Shown: positions 1 through 9,155 of the stretch, one piece after another
Layout: each line of letters starts with the position of its first letter
Numbering within the stretch: position 1 is the stretch's first letter
Assembly (NCBI RefSeq): GCF_024346875.1
Contig: NZ_AP024871.1
Location: 2,418,001 to 2,482,000, forward strand
From: Vibrio gallicus
GTDB lineage: Bacteria; Pseudomonadota; Gammaproteobacteria; Enterobacterales; Vibrionaceae
Length of the DNA stretch: 64,000 bases
Reading direction: 5' to 3'
The notes under the pieces: model-generated
Database searches by the model: none
Told to the model about the DNA's origin: nothing
What the model saw: only the letters and a program-made list of their open reading frames with translations
Position numbers and translations under genes: made by a program

Positions 1-14
1 GGAATTACTTAAAA

Positions 15-875
15 CTAAAGATCGCCGACGGCACCTTTAAGTTTCTTCATCGCATTTTTTTCTAGCTGACGAATACGTTCCGCAGAAACACCATAAGTCT
101 GGGCTAACTCTTGAAGCGTTAGCTTTTTATCATCCAACCAACGAGAGCGAACGATATTCTGACTTCTTTCATCCAGAGTTGCTAGCGCATTTGCAAGACG
201 CGTATTGGTATGACTTTCCCAATTGTCTGCTTCATAGCTCTCTGCAATATCTGAATGCTGGTCTTCTAGGTATAACGCAGGAGCAACTGGGCTTGATGAC
301 GCATTATCGTCATCATCAGCGCTAAACTCAAAGGTTGCATCTTGGGCTGCCAAACGAGATTCCATTTCACGAACCTCAGAAGGGGAAACACCCAATTCAC
401 TTGCAACGGTTTCAACCTCATTTTGGTTAAACCATCCTAAGCGTTTTTTATTCTTTCTAAGATTGAAGAATAATTTACGTTGAGCCTTAGTTGTTGCTAC
501 CTTGACGATACGCCAGTTACGCAATACATACTCATGAATCTCAGCTTTAATCCAATGCACTGCAAATGAGACTAAGCGAACTCCAACTTCTGGGTTAAAT
601 CGCTTAACCGCTTTCATCAGTCCAATATTACCTTCTTGAACTAAATCAGCTAGAGGCAAGCCGTAGCCAGAGTAACCTCGAGCGACATGAACAACAAAAC
701 GTAAATGAGACAAGATCAGCTCTTTTGCTGCCTCAATCTCACCGTTGTAATGTAAACGCTCGGCTAGCTCTCTTTCTTTTTCAGGCGTCAGCATTGGATA
801 CCCATTTGCTGAGCTGATATAGCTATCTAAGCTATCTTGAGAGACGACTGCCATTGAAAACGTTTTATTAGCCAT
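15..875 (-). CDS. rpoH: RNA polymerase sigma-32 (heat-shock sigma factor)
   Basis: Directs RNA polymerase to heat-shock promoters. The 286-residue product is close to the usual 284. Region 2 is visible around residues 77-93 ([17 protein letters not shown]), the diagnostic RpoH box QRKLFFNLR lies at about 132-140, and the region 4 helix-turn-helix ([16 protein letters not shown]) ends the protein. The start gives [11 protein letters not shown], typical for RpoH. It lies downstream of ftsX on the same strand, 166 bp away, as in E. coli. That gap carries a plausible sigma-70 promoter. Identification is secure. Confidence 0.98.
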   Translation of the reverse strand: MANKTFSMAVVSQDSLDSYISSANGYPMLTPEKERELAERLHYNGEIEAAKELILSHLRFVVHVARGYSGYGLPLADLVQEGNIGLMKAVKRFNPEVGVRLVSFAVHWIKAEIHEYVLRNWRIVKVATTKAQRKLFFNLRKNKKRLGWFNQNEVETVASELGVSPSEVREMESRLAAQDATFEFSADDDDNASSSPVAPALYLEDQHSDIAESYEADNWESHTNTRLANALATLDERSQNIVRSRWLDDKKLTLQELAQTYGVSAERIRQLEKNAMKKLKGAVGDL

Positions 876-951
876 TCAATTCCTCATTCACTAAACCGTA
901 CTACGTAAGTCACGATTACATTAGCAATAACTAAAAAATAGTGGACTGGAC

Positions 952-979
952 ATTATCCACAGAATTTAAACAAGAGCAA
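952..979 (-). promoter_or_regulatory. Candidate sigma-70 promoter of rpoH
   Basis: On the minus strand a -35-like TTGCTC (974-979) and a -10-like GATAAT (952-957) are separated by 16 bases, about 80 bp upstream of the rpoH start. Assigned by inspection only. rpoH genes usually have several promoters, and others in the 876-1041 gap may be missed. Confidence 0.4.
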
Positions 980-1041
980 GCCCAACTCTGTGAACCATAG
1001 CCGAGAGTTAAGCTTTAATCTTAATTTAAGACCGAGTTATT

Positions 1042-1974
1042 CTAATTAGGTTCAATTTCAGAAAGATGACGACGAGCTGAGGCTTGAGCTGCAAATAATC
1101 CTAAGAAACCACCTAATAATAATAATATTAGGGTTTCATCTGCCCCTAAGCTGTTAAAGCCAAAGCTACTATCATAAAGACGAGCCACCAGCTCAACCGA
1201 ACTACTTAATACAAGAGATAAGATTAAGGTCACGATCCAAGCCATGACAGCTCCAAGCAAACCAAGCCACATACCCGTATATAAATAAGGCCTTAAGATA
1301 TAGCTATTTGTTGCTCCTAAGAACTTCATTACCTGAATCTCTTGTTTATGAGCCAACACACTAAAGCGCATTGCATTGCCGATGATTAGTACAACTGCAA
1401 TTAACATCATTACAGCTAAAGAAATAGCTAAAGCAGTACTTAGATCTTTAACCGCAGCAAAGCGTTGCAACCAATCTTTGTCTACCCGTACATCCGTAAA
1501 CTCAGTTATAGAATTGGTTAGCTGGAGTATACGCTGTTGAGAAGCCTTTGATGCGTGCTGAGGGTGAATAACCAGCAATGCAGGTAACGCATCATCATCA
1601 AGCAGACTCATGGTATTATCGAAACCAGAAACCTCACTTAAGTCCGCTAAGCCTTGTTGTGAGGATATGTATTCAACGCTCGATACTGACTGGTCATTCT
1701 CTAGCTCATCTTTAATAAGCATGATCTTAGCCGCAGGTGTCCCCTCTTGTAAGTAAGCACTTACAGCGGCAGGCTGAGTAACCTGTTCAGAAGCAATAAC
1801 GACGTTTTTTGCTACAACATATAGACTGGCAGGCAGAGCCAAGATTATGGCGATAACAGCCAATGTAAATAAGCTTCCTAGTGGTCTGCTTAAAAGGTCT
1901 TTTAGTGCGCCTTTTGCCACTAGTACGTGCGAGCGCATGTAACCGACTTTAGCCACGTTTCCTTTATTTCCCAT
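1042..1974 (-). CDS. ftsX: Cell-division ABC transporter permease FtsX
   Basis: Inner-membrane partner of FtsE. In the known system the FtsEX complex at the divisome controls periplasmic peptidoglycan hydrolases through EnvC. The 310-residue protein has an N-terminal cytoplasmic tail, a first membrane segment near residues 35-56, a periplasmic domain, and three more C-terminal segments (about 180-200, 233-256, 280-295): the four-segment FtsX plan. Its start overlaps the end of ftsE by 11 bases, so the two are probably translationally coupled in an ftsY-ftsE-ftsX operon. Several Met codons near the N-terminus leave the exact start uncertain. Confidence 0.96.
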   Translation of the reverse strand: MGNKGNVAKVGYMRSHVLVAKGALKDLLSRPLGSLFTLAVIAIILALPASLYVVAKNVVIASEQVTQPAAVSAYLQEGTPAAKIMLIKDELENDQSVSSVEYISSQQGLADLSEVSGFDNTMSLLDDDALPALLVIHPQHASKASQQRILQLTNSITEFTDVRVDKDWLQRFAAVKDLSTALAISLAVMMLIAVVLIIGNAMRFSVLAHKQEIQVMKFLGATNSYILRPYLYTGMWLGLLGAVMAWIVTLILSLVLSSSVELVARLYDSSFGFNSLGADETLILLLLGGFLGLFAAQASARRHLSEIEPN

Positions 1975-2638
1975 AGCCAGCAGCCTCGCTTAGAAAACCT
2001 TGATTAAGTTCAAAACGGCGATACTGTCGACGCTGTTCCATCATAGATACATCGTGAGTAGCAATTAATATTGAAACCCCCGCACGGTTAAACTCCTCGA
2101 ATAACCGAAAGATCCGATTTGATAATTCATAATCTAGATTACCCGTCGGTTCATCCGCCAATAGTAATGTTGGACGGTTTACTACAGCTCTAGCAATACC
2201 GACTCGCTGCTGCTCTCCACCGGAAAGTTGAGACGGTAAGCAACGTGCTTTATCTAATAATCCTGTTTTATCTAACGCTGCATTAACGCGGCGTTTAATT
2301 TCATTTTCGGCATATGACTCTATCCGCATTGGCAGTGCTACGTTATCAAATACACTGCGATCCATTAATAGTCTGTGGTCTTGAAAAACGATACCAACGT
2401 TGCGGCGTAAGAGCGGGATATCTCGGTCATTGATGCGTGTAATATCATGCCCATTAAAGAATATCTTGCCATCCGTTGGTCTTTCCATTGCACAAATGAG
2501 TTTGAGCAGCGTACTTTTACCCGCACCAGAGTGTCCACCAAGGAAAGCCAACTCTCCCTTTCTAAGGTTAAAGTCTACCTTTTGGAGTGCCTGATGGCCT
2601 CCACGGTAAGCCTTACTTACCTGTTGAAAATTAATCAC
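1964..2638 (-). CDS. ftsE: Cell-division ATP-binding protein FtsE
   Basis: ATPase subunit of FtsEX. At 224 residues it is standard size (about 222). Walker A is GHSGAGKST near residues 35-43, the ABC signature LSGGEQQR is near 138, and Walker B plus D-loop is [12 protein letters not shown] near 158-169, followed by the switch His in ATHD. It lies between ftsY, whose stop is 23 bp upstream, and the overlapping ftsX. All catalytic motifs are intact. Confidence 0.98.
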   Translation of the reverse strand: MINFQQVSKAYRGGHQALQKVDFNLRKGELAFLGGHSGAGKSTLLKLICAMERPTDGKIFFNGHDITRINDRDIPLLRRNVGIVFQDHRLLMDRSVFDNVALPMRIESYAENEIKRRVNAALDKTGLLDKARCLPSQLSGGEQQRVGIARAVVNRPTLLLADEPTGNLDYELSNRIFRLFEEFNRAGVSILIATHDVSMMEQRRQYRRFELNQGFLSEAAGYGK

Positions 2639-2661
2639 GTAACAATCCTTGAACTGACAAC

Positions 2662-3876
2662 TTACTCGTCTCTACTAAATAGAGCTTCAATAAAATCTTG
2701 AGTTTCGAATGGGCGTAGGTCATCAATACCTTCACCTACCCCAATAAAGCGAATTGGGATACTAAATTTATCCGCCAGCGCAAATATAACGCCACCTTTT
2801 GCTGTGCCATCAAGCTTAGTCAAAGTAATACCAGTTACCGGTGCAACATCACTGAACAATTTAGCTTGGCTTATCGCATTCTGTCCTGTAGCAGCATCTA
2901 GAGTCAGCATCACCTCGTGTGGTGCGCTGCCATCAATTTTCTTCATCACTCGGACTATCTTGCGTAACTCTTCCATTAGATTACTTTTGTTTTGCAGTCG
3001 ACCAGCAGTATCTGCTATCACCACATCATAACCACGGGCCTTAGCGGCTTCTATAGCATCAAATATTACTGAGGCACTATCTGCCCCTGTATGCTGAGCA
3101 ATAACAGGAACGTCATTACGCTGACCCCAAACCTGAAGTTGCTCAACCGCTGCGGCACGGAAGGTATCACCAGCCGCTAACATCACCTTCTGGCCTTGCG
3201 CCTGAAATTGTTTTGCAAGCTTGCCTATAGTGGTTGTCTTACCCACACCGTTAACCCCAACCATCAAGATGACGTAAGGCCCTTTTTGTGTATCGATCTC
3301 TAATGGTTTTTCAACAGTAGACAGTATGTCGGCCATTTCTTGTTTTAGAAGATCATATAGAGCCTCACCGTCTTTTAGATCCTGACGTGACGCTTTTTCC
3401 GTTAGGTTATCGATGATCTTCATTGTGGTTTCCATACCAACATCAGCAATCAGAAGCTGCTCTTCTAGCTCCTCAAATAGCTCATCATCAATTTTCTTAC
3501 CCTTGAATAAACCAAAGAAGCCAGCACCTATATTCGCCTTAGTACGAGCAAGGCTGCGCTTTAAGCGAGCAAAAAAGCTTTCGGTCGGTTTTTCTTGAAC
3601 TTCCGGCTGCGCTACAGGCTCAGTATTAGCTTCAAGCTCTCGCGGCTCGGTAACCGCTTCGGGTTCAACTGGCGCTTCATCCGACAGTGATACTTCTGCC
3701 TCTTGCGCTTCAGATGTAGTATCAGATTCAGACTGAAGATCTTGCTGTTCAACTAGCTCTTCAGTTTCTGGCTCTTGAGTATCCGGCTGCGCTGAATGCT
3801 TTTGTTCTGCAGGGGCTTGCTCGTCTTCACCGAATCCAAGCCACGATAATAACCCGCGTTTTTTCTTATCCGTCAT
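2662..3876 (-). CDS. ftsY: Signal recognition particle receptor FtsY
   Basis: GTPase receptor that takes ribosome-nascent-chain-SRP complexes to the inner membrane. The protein has 404 residues. Residues 1-95 are an acidic Glu/Gln/Pro-rich A domain, as in enterobacterial FtsY. An N domain follows, then a G domain with GVNGVGKTT (P-loop), DTAGR and TKLDG motifs, and the C-terminal GVGEGIDDLRPF stretch. It is the first gene of the ftsYEX group and is divergent from rsmD with 131 bp between them. The A domain is somewhat shorter than in E. coli (497-residue protein). Confidence 0.98.
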   Translation of the reverse strand: MTDKKKRGLLSWLGFGEDEQAPAEQKHSAQPDTQEPETEELVEQQDLQSESDTTSEAQEAEVSLSDEAPVEPEAVTEPRELEANTEPVAQPEVQEKPTESFFARLKRSLARTKANIGAGFFGLFKGKKIDDELFEELEEQLLIADVGMETTMKIIDNLTEKASRQDLKDGEALYDLLKQEMADILSTVEKPLEIDTQKGPYVILMVGVNGVGKTTTIGKLAKQFQAQGQKVMLAAGDTFRAAAVEQLQVWGQRNDVPVIAQHTGADSASVIFDAIEAAKARGYDVVIADTAGRLQNKSNLMEELRKIVRVMKKIDGSAPHEVMLTLDAATGQNAISQAKLFSDVAPVTGITLTKLDGTAKGGVIFALADKFSIPIRFIGVGEGIDDLRPFETQDFIEALFSRDE

Positions 3877-4007
3877 CGGAATAAATCCTGTTTATTTTAT
3901 TTCTATGCGAGACATAGTGAACGGTTCATACCAATTCACCATGATTGAAATTGCGTTTAAGAGTACAATTCTAAAATATTCAAGCTAAAACAGCACCAAA
4001 AATAGCA

Positions 4008-4619
4008 ATGAGAAAACCACAACGTCCTTCTATAAGCAAAAATACTAGTAAATCTAGAGCTGGATCGGGTTCTATACGGATTATCAGTGGGCTCTGGCGA
4101 GGTAGGAAGCTACCAGTCCACGATGCCGAGGGATTACGTCCAACTACAGATAGAGTTAAAGAAACCTTATTTAACTGGGTAGCTATGGATATCCCCCACT
4201 CGAGATGCCTAGACCTATTTGCAGGCTCTGGTGGGTTGGGATTCGAAGCCGCTTCTCGTCAAGCGAGTATGGTTACTATGCTTGAGCTAAATAAACAAGC
4301 ACATACCCAGCTCAAAAAAAACATCTCAACACTTAACGCTAGTAATATTGAAGCATTCAATAAAGACAGCCTACAATTTTTACAAAGTCAGGGTGAACCT
4401 TATGATGTTGTATTTATTGACCCACCATTTCGTAAGGGCTTGCTTGAAGAAACGATAACCTTGCTAGAAAATAACAACTGGCTAGCCAAAAATGCCATTG
4501 TTTATATCGAGGCTGAAAAAGAACTTGAGCTACCTGAGATTCCTGCACACTGGCTTCTACATAGAGAAAAGATTGCAGGCCAAGTCCGTTATCAACTATT
4601 TACGAGGCAAACTCCATGA
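4008..4619 (+). CDS. rsmD: 16S rRNA (guanine966-N2)-methyltransferase RsmD
   Basis: Methylates G966 of 16S rRNA using S-adenosylmethionine. It shows the SAM-binding loop DLFAGSGGLGFEA and the N-methyltransferase motif IV in FIDPPF, at about two thirds of the 203-residue protein (E. coli has 198). A basic N-terminus (KPQRPSISKN) precedes the conserved RIISGLWRGRKLPV. It is divergent from ftsY, as in E. coli, and its stop codon overlaps the next gene by 4 bases (ATGA). Confidence 0.97.
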   Translation: MRKPQRPSISKNTSKSRAGSGSIRIISGLWRGRKLPVHDAEGLRPTTDRVKETLFNWVAMDIPHSRCLDLFAGSGGLGFEAASRQASMVTMLELNKQAHTQLKKNISTLNASNIEAFNKDSLQFLQSQGEPYDVVFIDPPFRKGLLEETITLLENNNWLAKNAIVYIEAEKELELPEIPAHWLLHREKIAGQVRYQLFTRQTP

Positions 4620-4882
4620 AATACCTATTAATTTTAGCAAAGGCCGCCATTGCTTTTGTCTGGTTCGTGCTAATTTTTAATATCTTCCAACCGTTCCCCG
4701 GTAAAGCTTCGATTGCCCTTTATATCATGACTGCATTTTTGTTTATCATGCACGGCCTTCAATCCGCTATTTTTATAGGGGCGTTTGGCGATAAACTCAA
4801 GATAAGTAGTTGGGAAAAGTGGTCAATACTGATCTTCGGTATCTTTGCACTACTAGATATACGCCGTAAGCATATGATGTAA
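4616..4882 (+). CDS. yhhL: DUF1145 family small membrane protein (YhhL-like)
   Basis: The 88-residue protein has membrane segments near residues 4-22, 30-55 and 66-80, and little else. Position directly after rsmD, with a 4-base overlap, matches the DUF1145 gene yhhL of E. coli. Its function is unknown. Translation is probably coupled to rsmD, and a strong terminator follows the stop codon, so rsmD-yhhL looks like a complete two-gene operon. The family assignment rests on context and sequence memory. Confidence 0.8.
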   Translation: MKYLLILAKAAIAFVWFVLIFNIFQPFPGKASIALYIMTAFLFIMHGLQSAIFIGAFGDKLKISSWEKWSILIFGIFALLDIRRKHMM

Positions 4883-4884
4883 TA

Positions 4885-4914
4885 AAAAACCTCGCCATTT
4901 GCGAGGTTTTTTTA
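4885..4914 (+). terminator. Rho-independent terminator after rsmD-yhhL
   Basis: The stem AACCTCGC / GCGAGGTT with loop CATTT is followed by a run of seven T. It starts three bases after the stop codon of the DUF1145 gene. Confidence 0.92.
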
Positions 4915-4933
4915 TTATCTAGATGCTAGATGT

Positions 4934-4965
4934 AAAAAAGCCCCACTCTTACGAGTGAGGCTTCT
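4934..4965 (-). terminator. Terminator of the tRNA operon
   Basis: On the minus strand a stem of AGCC-T-CACTC against GAGTG-G-GGCT with a GTAA loop is followed by TTTTTT. It lies immediately 3' of the last tRNA-Pro. Confidence 0.85.
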
Positions 4966-4971
4966 TAATAA

Positions 4972-5048
<77 letters not shown>

Positions 5049-5099
5049 ACAAATTTCATTCCGGTTAAACCGAAATTGGAAGCAAAAGCTACCAAGTAA

Positions 5100-5176
5100 T
5101 GGGGTGGCTAACGGGATTTGAACCCGCGACAACTGGAATCACAATCCAGGGCTCTACCAACTGAGCTATAGCCACC
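5100..5176 (-). tRNA. tRNA-His (GTG), copy 1
   Basis: 77-nt tRNA with anticodon GTG, the extra 5' G (position -1) typical of tRNA-His, and encoded CCA. It appears identical to the copy at 5440-5516. Confidence 0.97.
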
Positions 5177-5221
5177 ATCAAACTTTAATCACACCGCTTA
5201 ACTAGCCATGTAATATAATGA

Positions 5222-5298
<77 letters not shown>

Positions 5299-5439
5299 AC
5301 AAATTTTAGAAAGTTTTGTTTTAGAGGCTTACCTCTAATAACTCAACTCTCAAAGGCAGGATACATTATTAAGTAATGATAATCACTGACTTAATTTCAT
5401 TTCGGTAAACCGAAATTGGGAGCAAAAGCTACCAAATAA

Positions 5440-5516
5440 TGGGGTGGCTAACGGGATTTGAACCCGCGACAACTGGAATCACAATCCAGGGCTCTACCAA
5501 CTGAGCTATAGCCACC
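5440..5516 (-). tRNA. tRNA-His (GTG), copy 2
   Basis: 77-nt tRNA with anticodon GTG, 5' extra G and encoded CCA. The flank downstream of it (5395-5439) repeats, with a few changes, the flank of the other tRNA-His (5053-5099), showing that the duplicated unit includes spacer. Confidence 0.97.
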
Positions 5517-5546
5517 ATTATATATTACCGACTCCGCCTCCGAAAA

Positions 5547-5623
<77 letters not shown>

Positions 5624-5916
5624 ATGCCCTATCGGCGGAGTGGAATAATACGGATATCACACTTTCCCGTCTAGTACTTTTTGCACTTTTTTTTATGATT
5701 GCACCTTTTTTCAACGAAAGCCGCAAATATTCAGCAGTTTTCAGATGTGATTTAAACCTCGCCTCGGACAAGAGGTTGTTTAATGCAACAAACATAAGAT
5801 ATATAATCACCAGACTTTTACAACACCTTAACAGCTGATTACCTTTAAATTAATCTAATCAACGTATGTATAATACAACCTGTTAGGCGCTTTCCCGGAT
5901 AAATAGAAGAGAGTTA
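5624..5916. promoter_or_regulatory. Divergent promoter region: tRNA operon (minus) and cytochrome c5 (plus)
   Basis: About 290 bp without a supported gene. For the plus strand a consensus TATAAT (5869-5874) lies 42 bp before the c5 start, with a weak TTTAAA near 5844. The minus strand has an AT-rich stretch and a TATTAT element close to the tRNA-Arg. An open frame across this part runs through the tRNA and is not credible. Confidence 0.4.
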
Positions 5917-6327
5917 ATGGATATGCCTCGTAAACTAATCACACTTGTTACTGCCGCACTATTATTTTCCAGTGCAACCTTTGCGGCAACCAGTCAAGAT
6001 GACTACGATGCGATTGCACAACGCATCAAACCTGTTGGCGATGTTTATCTCGCAGGTGCCGAGCCTGAACAAGTCGTCGCAGCAGGACCACGTGATGGCG
6101 CAAGCGTCTATGGTACATACTGTATTGCCTGCCACGGCACCGGTGTTGGTGGAGCACCTAAACCGGGTGAAGCGACAGATTGGAGCGCACGTATTGCTCA
6201 GGGCAACGATGTACTTATCGAGCATGCAATCAAGGGCTTCAACGCAATGCCAGCAAAAGGGGCTTGTATGGATTGTAGCGACGACGAGATCATCGCCGCT
6301 GTAAATCACATGATTGAAGGCTTATAG
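5917..6327 (+). CDS. Cytochrome c5 (periplasmic class I c-type cytochrome)
   Basis: Soluble periplasmic electron carrier. A signal peptide covers about residues 1-24 (hydrophobic LITLVTAALLFSSATFA). Haem attachment is CIACH at residues 69-73. A distal Met lies in NAMPAKGACMDC, and the CxxC pair there is a hallmark of the c5 family, where it forms a disulfide. The length of 136 fits. The start could also be the Met two codons later. It converges on rep, with an inverted repeat between the two genes. Confidence 0.9.
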   Translation: MDMPRKLITLVTAALLFSSATFAATSQDDYDAIAQRIKPVGDVYLAGAEPEQVVAAGPRDGASVYGTYCIACHGTGVGGAPKPGEATDWSARIAQGNDVLIEHAIKGFNAMPAKGACMDCSDDEIIAAVNHMIEGL

Positions 6328-6347
6328 GGCTAACGATAACTAAAGCT

Positions 6348-6380
6348 TAGCAAGACAGCCCTATATGGACTGTCTTGCTA
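6348..6380. terminator. Inverted repeat between c5 and rep
   Basis: A perfect 11-bp stem, TAGCAAGACAG / CTGTCTTGCTA, with an 11-base loop sits exactly between the two convergent genes. The T-tract is poor on both sides (CTATTTCTT on plus), so termination efficiency is uncertain. Confidence 0.55.
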
Positions 6381-8396
6381 CTATTTCTTAAACATGGCTC
6401 TCAGATTCGCGATATGAGCCTGTCCCCGCTCCATGCGCTCTTCTTTAGTTGTTTCTTTCTTATTACTTTCCCATTCGAGATCATCAAATGGCAGCTCTTC
6501 TAAGAAGCGGCTTTGTGTTGGCTTAATCAGTTCACCATACTGTCGTCTTTCCTTGCACATAGTAAACGTCAGCTCTTTCTGAGCTCGAGTGATACCTACA
6601 TACATAAGACGGCGCTCTTCCTCTACATTCTCTTCATCAATACTGGTCTGGTGCGGTAAAATACCTTCTTCAGCCCCCATTAAATAAACGTAAGGGAACT
6701 CTAACCCTTTCGATGCATGCAGGGTCATCAATTGTACCTGATCTGCATTTTCATCATCTTCTCCGCGCTCCATCATGTCACGTAGTGTTAGACGCTGAAC
6801 GACCTCTTTAAGGGTTTTTTCTTCTTTGTCATAGTTGTCACCTTCTAGATCGGCAACTATCCAAGAATACAGGTCTGAAACATTCTTCATTCGCATTTCA
6901 GCCGCTTTAGGGCTGGAAGACGTTTCATAAAGCCAATCTTCATAGTGAATATCGCGAACCAAACTACGCACAGCCTCAACTGTATTACCGCGCTCTGCAT
7001 TATCTGAAACACGAACGAGCCAATCCGTAAAGCGACGTAAATTATCTAAGCCCCTCCCCGTTAAAGTCTGCTCTAAACCGAGCTCAAACGAAGATTCAAA
7101 TAGACTTTTACTGCGCATATTGGCGTAACTGCCAAGTTTTTCTAAGGTTGCAGGACCAATTTCACGACGAGGTGTATTTACGATACGCAAAAAAGCATTG
7201 TCATCATCAGGGTTTACTAGCACCCGTAAATACGCCATAACATCTTTAATTTCAGTACGAGAAAAAAACGAAGTCCCTCCCGAAATTTTATAAGGAATTC
7301 GGTTTTGCATCAGTGCCTTTTCAATCAATCGCGATTGATGGTTACCTCGATACAAGATTGCATAATCTTTATGATGAGTTCGATTTAAAAACTTATGCGC
7401 GATAATCTCACCAGTAATGCGCTCTGCTTCATGCTCTTCATTCTTTGCCAGTAGTACCTTTAGCTTTTCTCCATCAGGCAACTCAGAAAACAATTTTTTC
7501 TCATACACATGTGGATTGTTGGCAATCAAAATATTTGCGCTACGCAGTATACGGCTAGTGGAACGATAATTTTGCTCTAACTTAATCAACTTTAGATTTG
7601 GGTAATCTTCTCCCAATAAAACTAAGTTTTGCGGCTTTGCTCCCCGCCAAGAATAAATAGATTGATCATCATCCCCAACAACGGTAACTCGTCCGCGCTC
7701 TCCAACTAATAATCTAACCAACTCATATTGACTGGTATTGGTATCTTGGTACTCATCCACCAGCAGATAGCGGATTCGAGACTGCCACCGCTCCCTTACT
7801 TCTTGATTGGTTTTCAAAAGCAAAACAGGGAGTAGAATTAAATCATCAAAATCAAGAGCGTTATACGCAGTCATTTGCCTTTGGTACATATCAAAACAGT
7901 GGGCAAACAACTTATATTGATCCCCTTCTGCCACTGCCGCCGCTTGTGCAGGGGTCAGCATGTCATTCTTCCAATTGGAAATCGCACTTGTCAGTTGTCG
8001 AAGCAGATCTTTGTCGCCGTCCAGTAATTCTTCCGTCAACTCTTTGAGCATCGATAATTGGTCTTGGTCATCAAACAGTGAGAAACCCGCTTTTAGACCT
8101 AATGCCTTATATTCACGTCGAATAATGTTTAATCCCAAGGTATGAAAGGTAGAGACCAGTAAACCCTTGGACTCTTTTTTTTCCAAGGTCTGCCCCACAC
8201 GCTCTTTCATTTCCCGAGCGGCTTTATTGGTAAAAGTAACCGCTGCCACATTTCTGGCTTTATATCCGCACTGCTGAACAAGGTAAGCAATCTTATTGGT
8301 GATTACACGAGTCTTACCAGAACCGGCACCCGCTAATACCAAACAAGGACCTGATACATATTTGACGGCTTGATCTTGTTGGGGGTTGAGTCTCAT
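6381..8396 (-). CDS. rep: ATP-dependent DNA helicase Rep
   Basis: SF1A 3'-5' helicase that helps replication forks pass bound proteins and restart. All UvrD/Rep motifs are present: [11 protein letters not shown] (I), VDEYQDTN (II), [14 protein letters not shown] (III), LEQNYRST (IV), [12 protein letters not shown] (V), YVGITRAQ (VI). Length 671 compares with 673 in E. coli. The N-terminus [11 protein letters not shown] matches Rep rather than UvrD, and the paralogue uvrD is separately present at 40-42 kb. Confidence 0.97.
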   Translation of the reverse strand: MRLNPQQDQAVKYVSGPCLVLAGAGSGKTRVITNKIAYLVQQCGYKARNVAAVTFTNKAAREMKERVGQTLEKKESKGLLVSTFHTLGLNIIRREYKALGLKAGFSLFDDQDQLSMLKELTEELLDGDKDLLRQLTSAISNWKNDMLTPAQAAAVAEGDQYKLFAHCFDMYQRQMTAYNALDFDDLILLPVLLLKTNQEVRERWQSRIRYLLVDEYQDTNTSQYELVRLLVGERGRVTVVGDDDQSIYSWRGAKPQNLVLLGEDYPNLKLIKLEQNYRSTSRILRSANILIANNPHVYEKKLFSELPDGEKLKVLLAKNEEHEAERITGEIIAHKFLNRTHHKDYAILYRGNHQSRLIEKALMQNRIPYKISGGTSFFSRTEIKDVMAYLRVLVNPDDDNAFLRIVNTPRREIGPATLEKLGSYANMRSKSLFESSFELGLEQTLTGRGLDNLRRFTDWLVRVSDNAERGNTVEAVRSLVRDIHYEDWLYETSSSPKAAEMRMKNVSDLYSWIVADLEGDNYDKEEKTLKEVVQRLTLRDMMERGEDDENADQVQLMTLHASKGLEFPYVYLMGAEEGILPHQTSIDEENVEEERRLMYVGITRAQKELTFTMCKERRQYGELIKPTQSRFLEELPFDDLEWESNKKETTKEERMERGQAHIANLRAMFKK

Positions 8397-8524
8397 TGCA
8401 TCACCTTAATCTCAAAAGTGCGATAATCATACTTTCCAGTTTCAGTCAAAGCCACCTCAATTTCTTGAGATCAAATTTAACCACCTATAATTACAAATGG
8501 TTGCATAATCGCGACATATCATTA

Positions 8525-8548
8525 AAATGAATGAACGTTCATTCATTT
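8525..8548. promoter_or_regulatory. 24-bp perfect palindrome, probable operator of the TetR regulator
   Basis: Half-site AAATGAATGAAC is followed without spacer by its exact reverse complement. TetR/AcrR regulators commonly bind such palindromes at their own promoters. It lies 10 bp before the preferred regulator start, which makes the ATG inside the palindrome at 8531 an unlikely start codon. Confidence 0.75.
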
Positions 8549-8557
8549 ACCTCAAGA

Positions 8558-9136
8558 ATGAGTCATATGAGTACAAATAATAAACGTTTAAAGATATTAG
8601 AATCTGCTGCCGATATATTAGGCCGAGAAGGTTTTGAAGGTCTATCTATCCAGAAACTTGCGAAAGAAGCCAAGGTAGCAACAGGAACCGTTTATCTTTA
8701 CTTCAAAGATAAAGATAGCGTGATATCTGAAGTTCGGCTTTGGTTAGCTCAGCAAATTGCTGACATTATTCAGCGTGATGTGGAGGCGTCTCAACCGCTT
8801 AAGCAGCAGTACGAGATAATGTGTCACAACATCTGGAGCCTTGGCGGTTCAGGGTTAGGTTTACTGCAAACTCGGATCCAATACCAGTCTTTACCAACAC
8901 CTCTTGATCGAGAGAGATGTAAGGCTGAACGAACTTATTTTTATAAAATTGAAAACATGTTTAATCAAGGCCGTGAAGTGGGTGTATTTAAGAATTTACC
9001 CAACACGGTTTTATTTACTCTTAGTCTAGAATCGTGTGTTTCGCTAAGTCGAAAACACTTTCAACAGATTGAGGAAATCGACGCTAATACTTTCGAGGCT
9101 GCAGTTCAAGCTAGCTGGGAAGCCATTCAAAAATAA
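8558..9136 (+). CDS. vexR: TetR/AcrR family transcriptional regulator of the adjacent RND pump (VexR-like)
   Basis: The N-terminal helix-turn-helix is clear: KILESAADILGREGFEGLSI, then KVATGTVYLYFKDKDSV, the TetR recognition helix. The C-terminal ligand domain has no residue pattern that identifies an effector. The gene is 20 bp ahead of the membrane-fusion gene on the same strand, as in the vexRAB operon of V. cholerae, where VexR controls the pump. The start is placed at 8558 or 8567 because the earlier ATG at 8531 sits inside the operator palindrome. The symbol is by context and is moderately sure. Confidence 0.82.
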   Translation: MSHMSTNNKRLKILESAADILGREGFEGLSIQKLAKEAKVATGTVYLYFKDKDSVISEVRLWLAQQIADIIQRDVEASQPLKQQYEIMCHNIWSLGGSGLGLLQTRIQYQSLPTPLDRERCKAERTYFYKIENMFNQGREVGVFKNLPNTVLFTLSLESCVSLSRKHFQQIEEIDANTFEAAVQASWEAIQK

Positions 9137-9155
9137 AAGGTTGGAGTAACGTTCC

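Noticed and set aside
8531-8557. ATG at 8531 as start of the TetR regulator.
   Set aside because: It lies within the 24-bp operator palindrome and lacks a ribosome-binding site; the next Met codons fit better.
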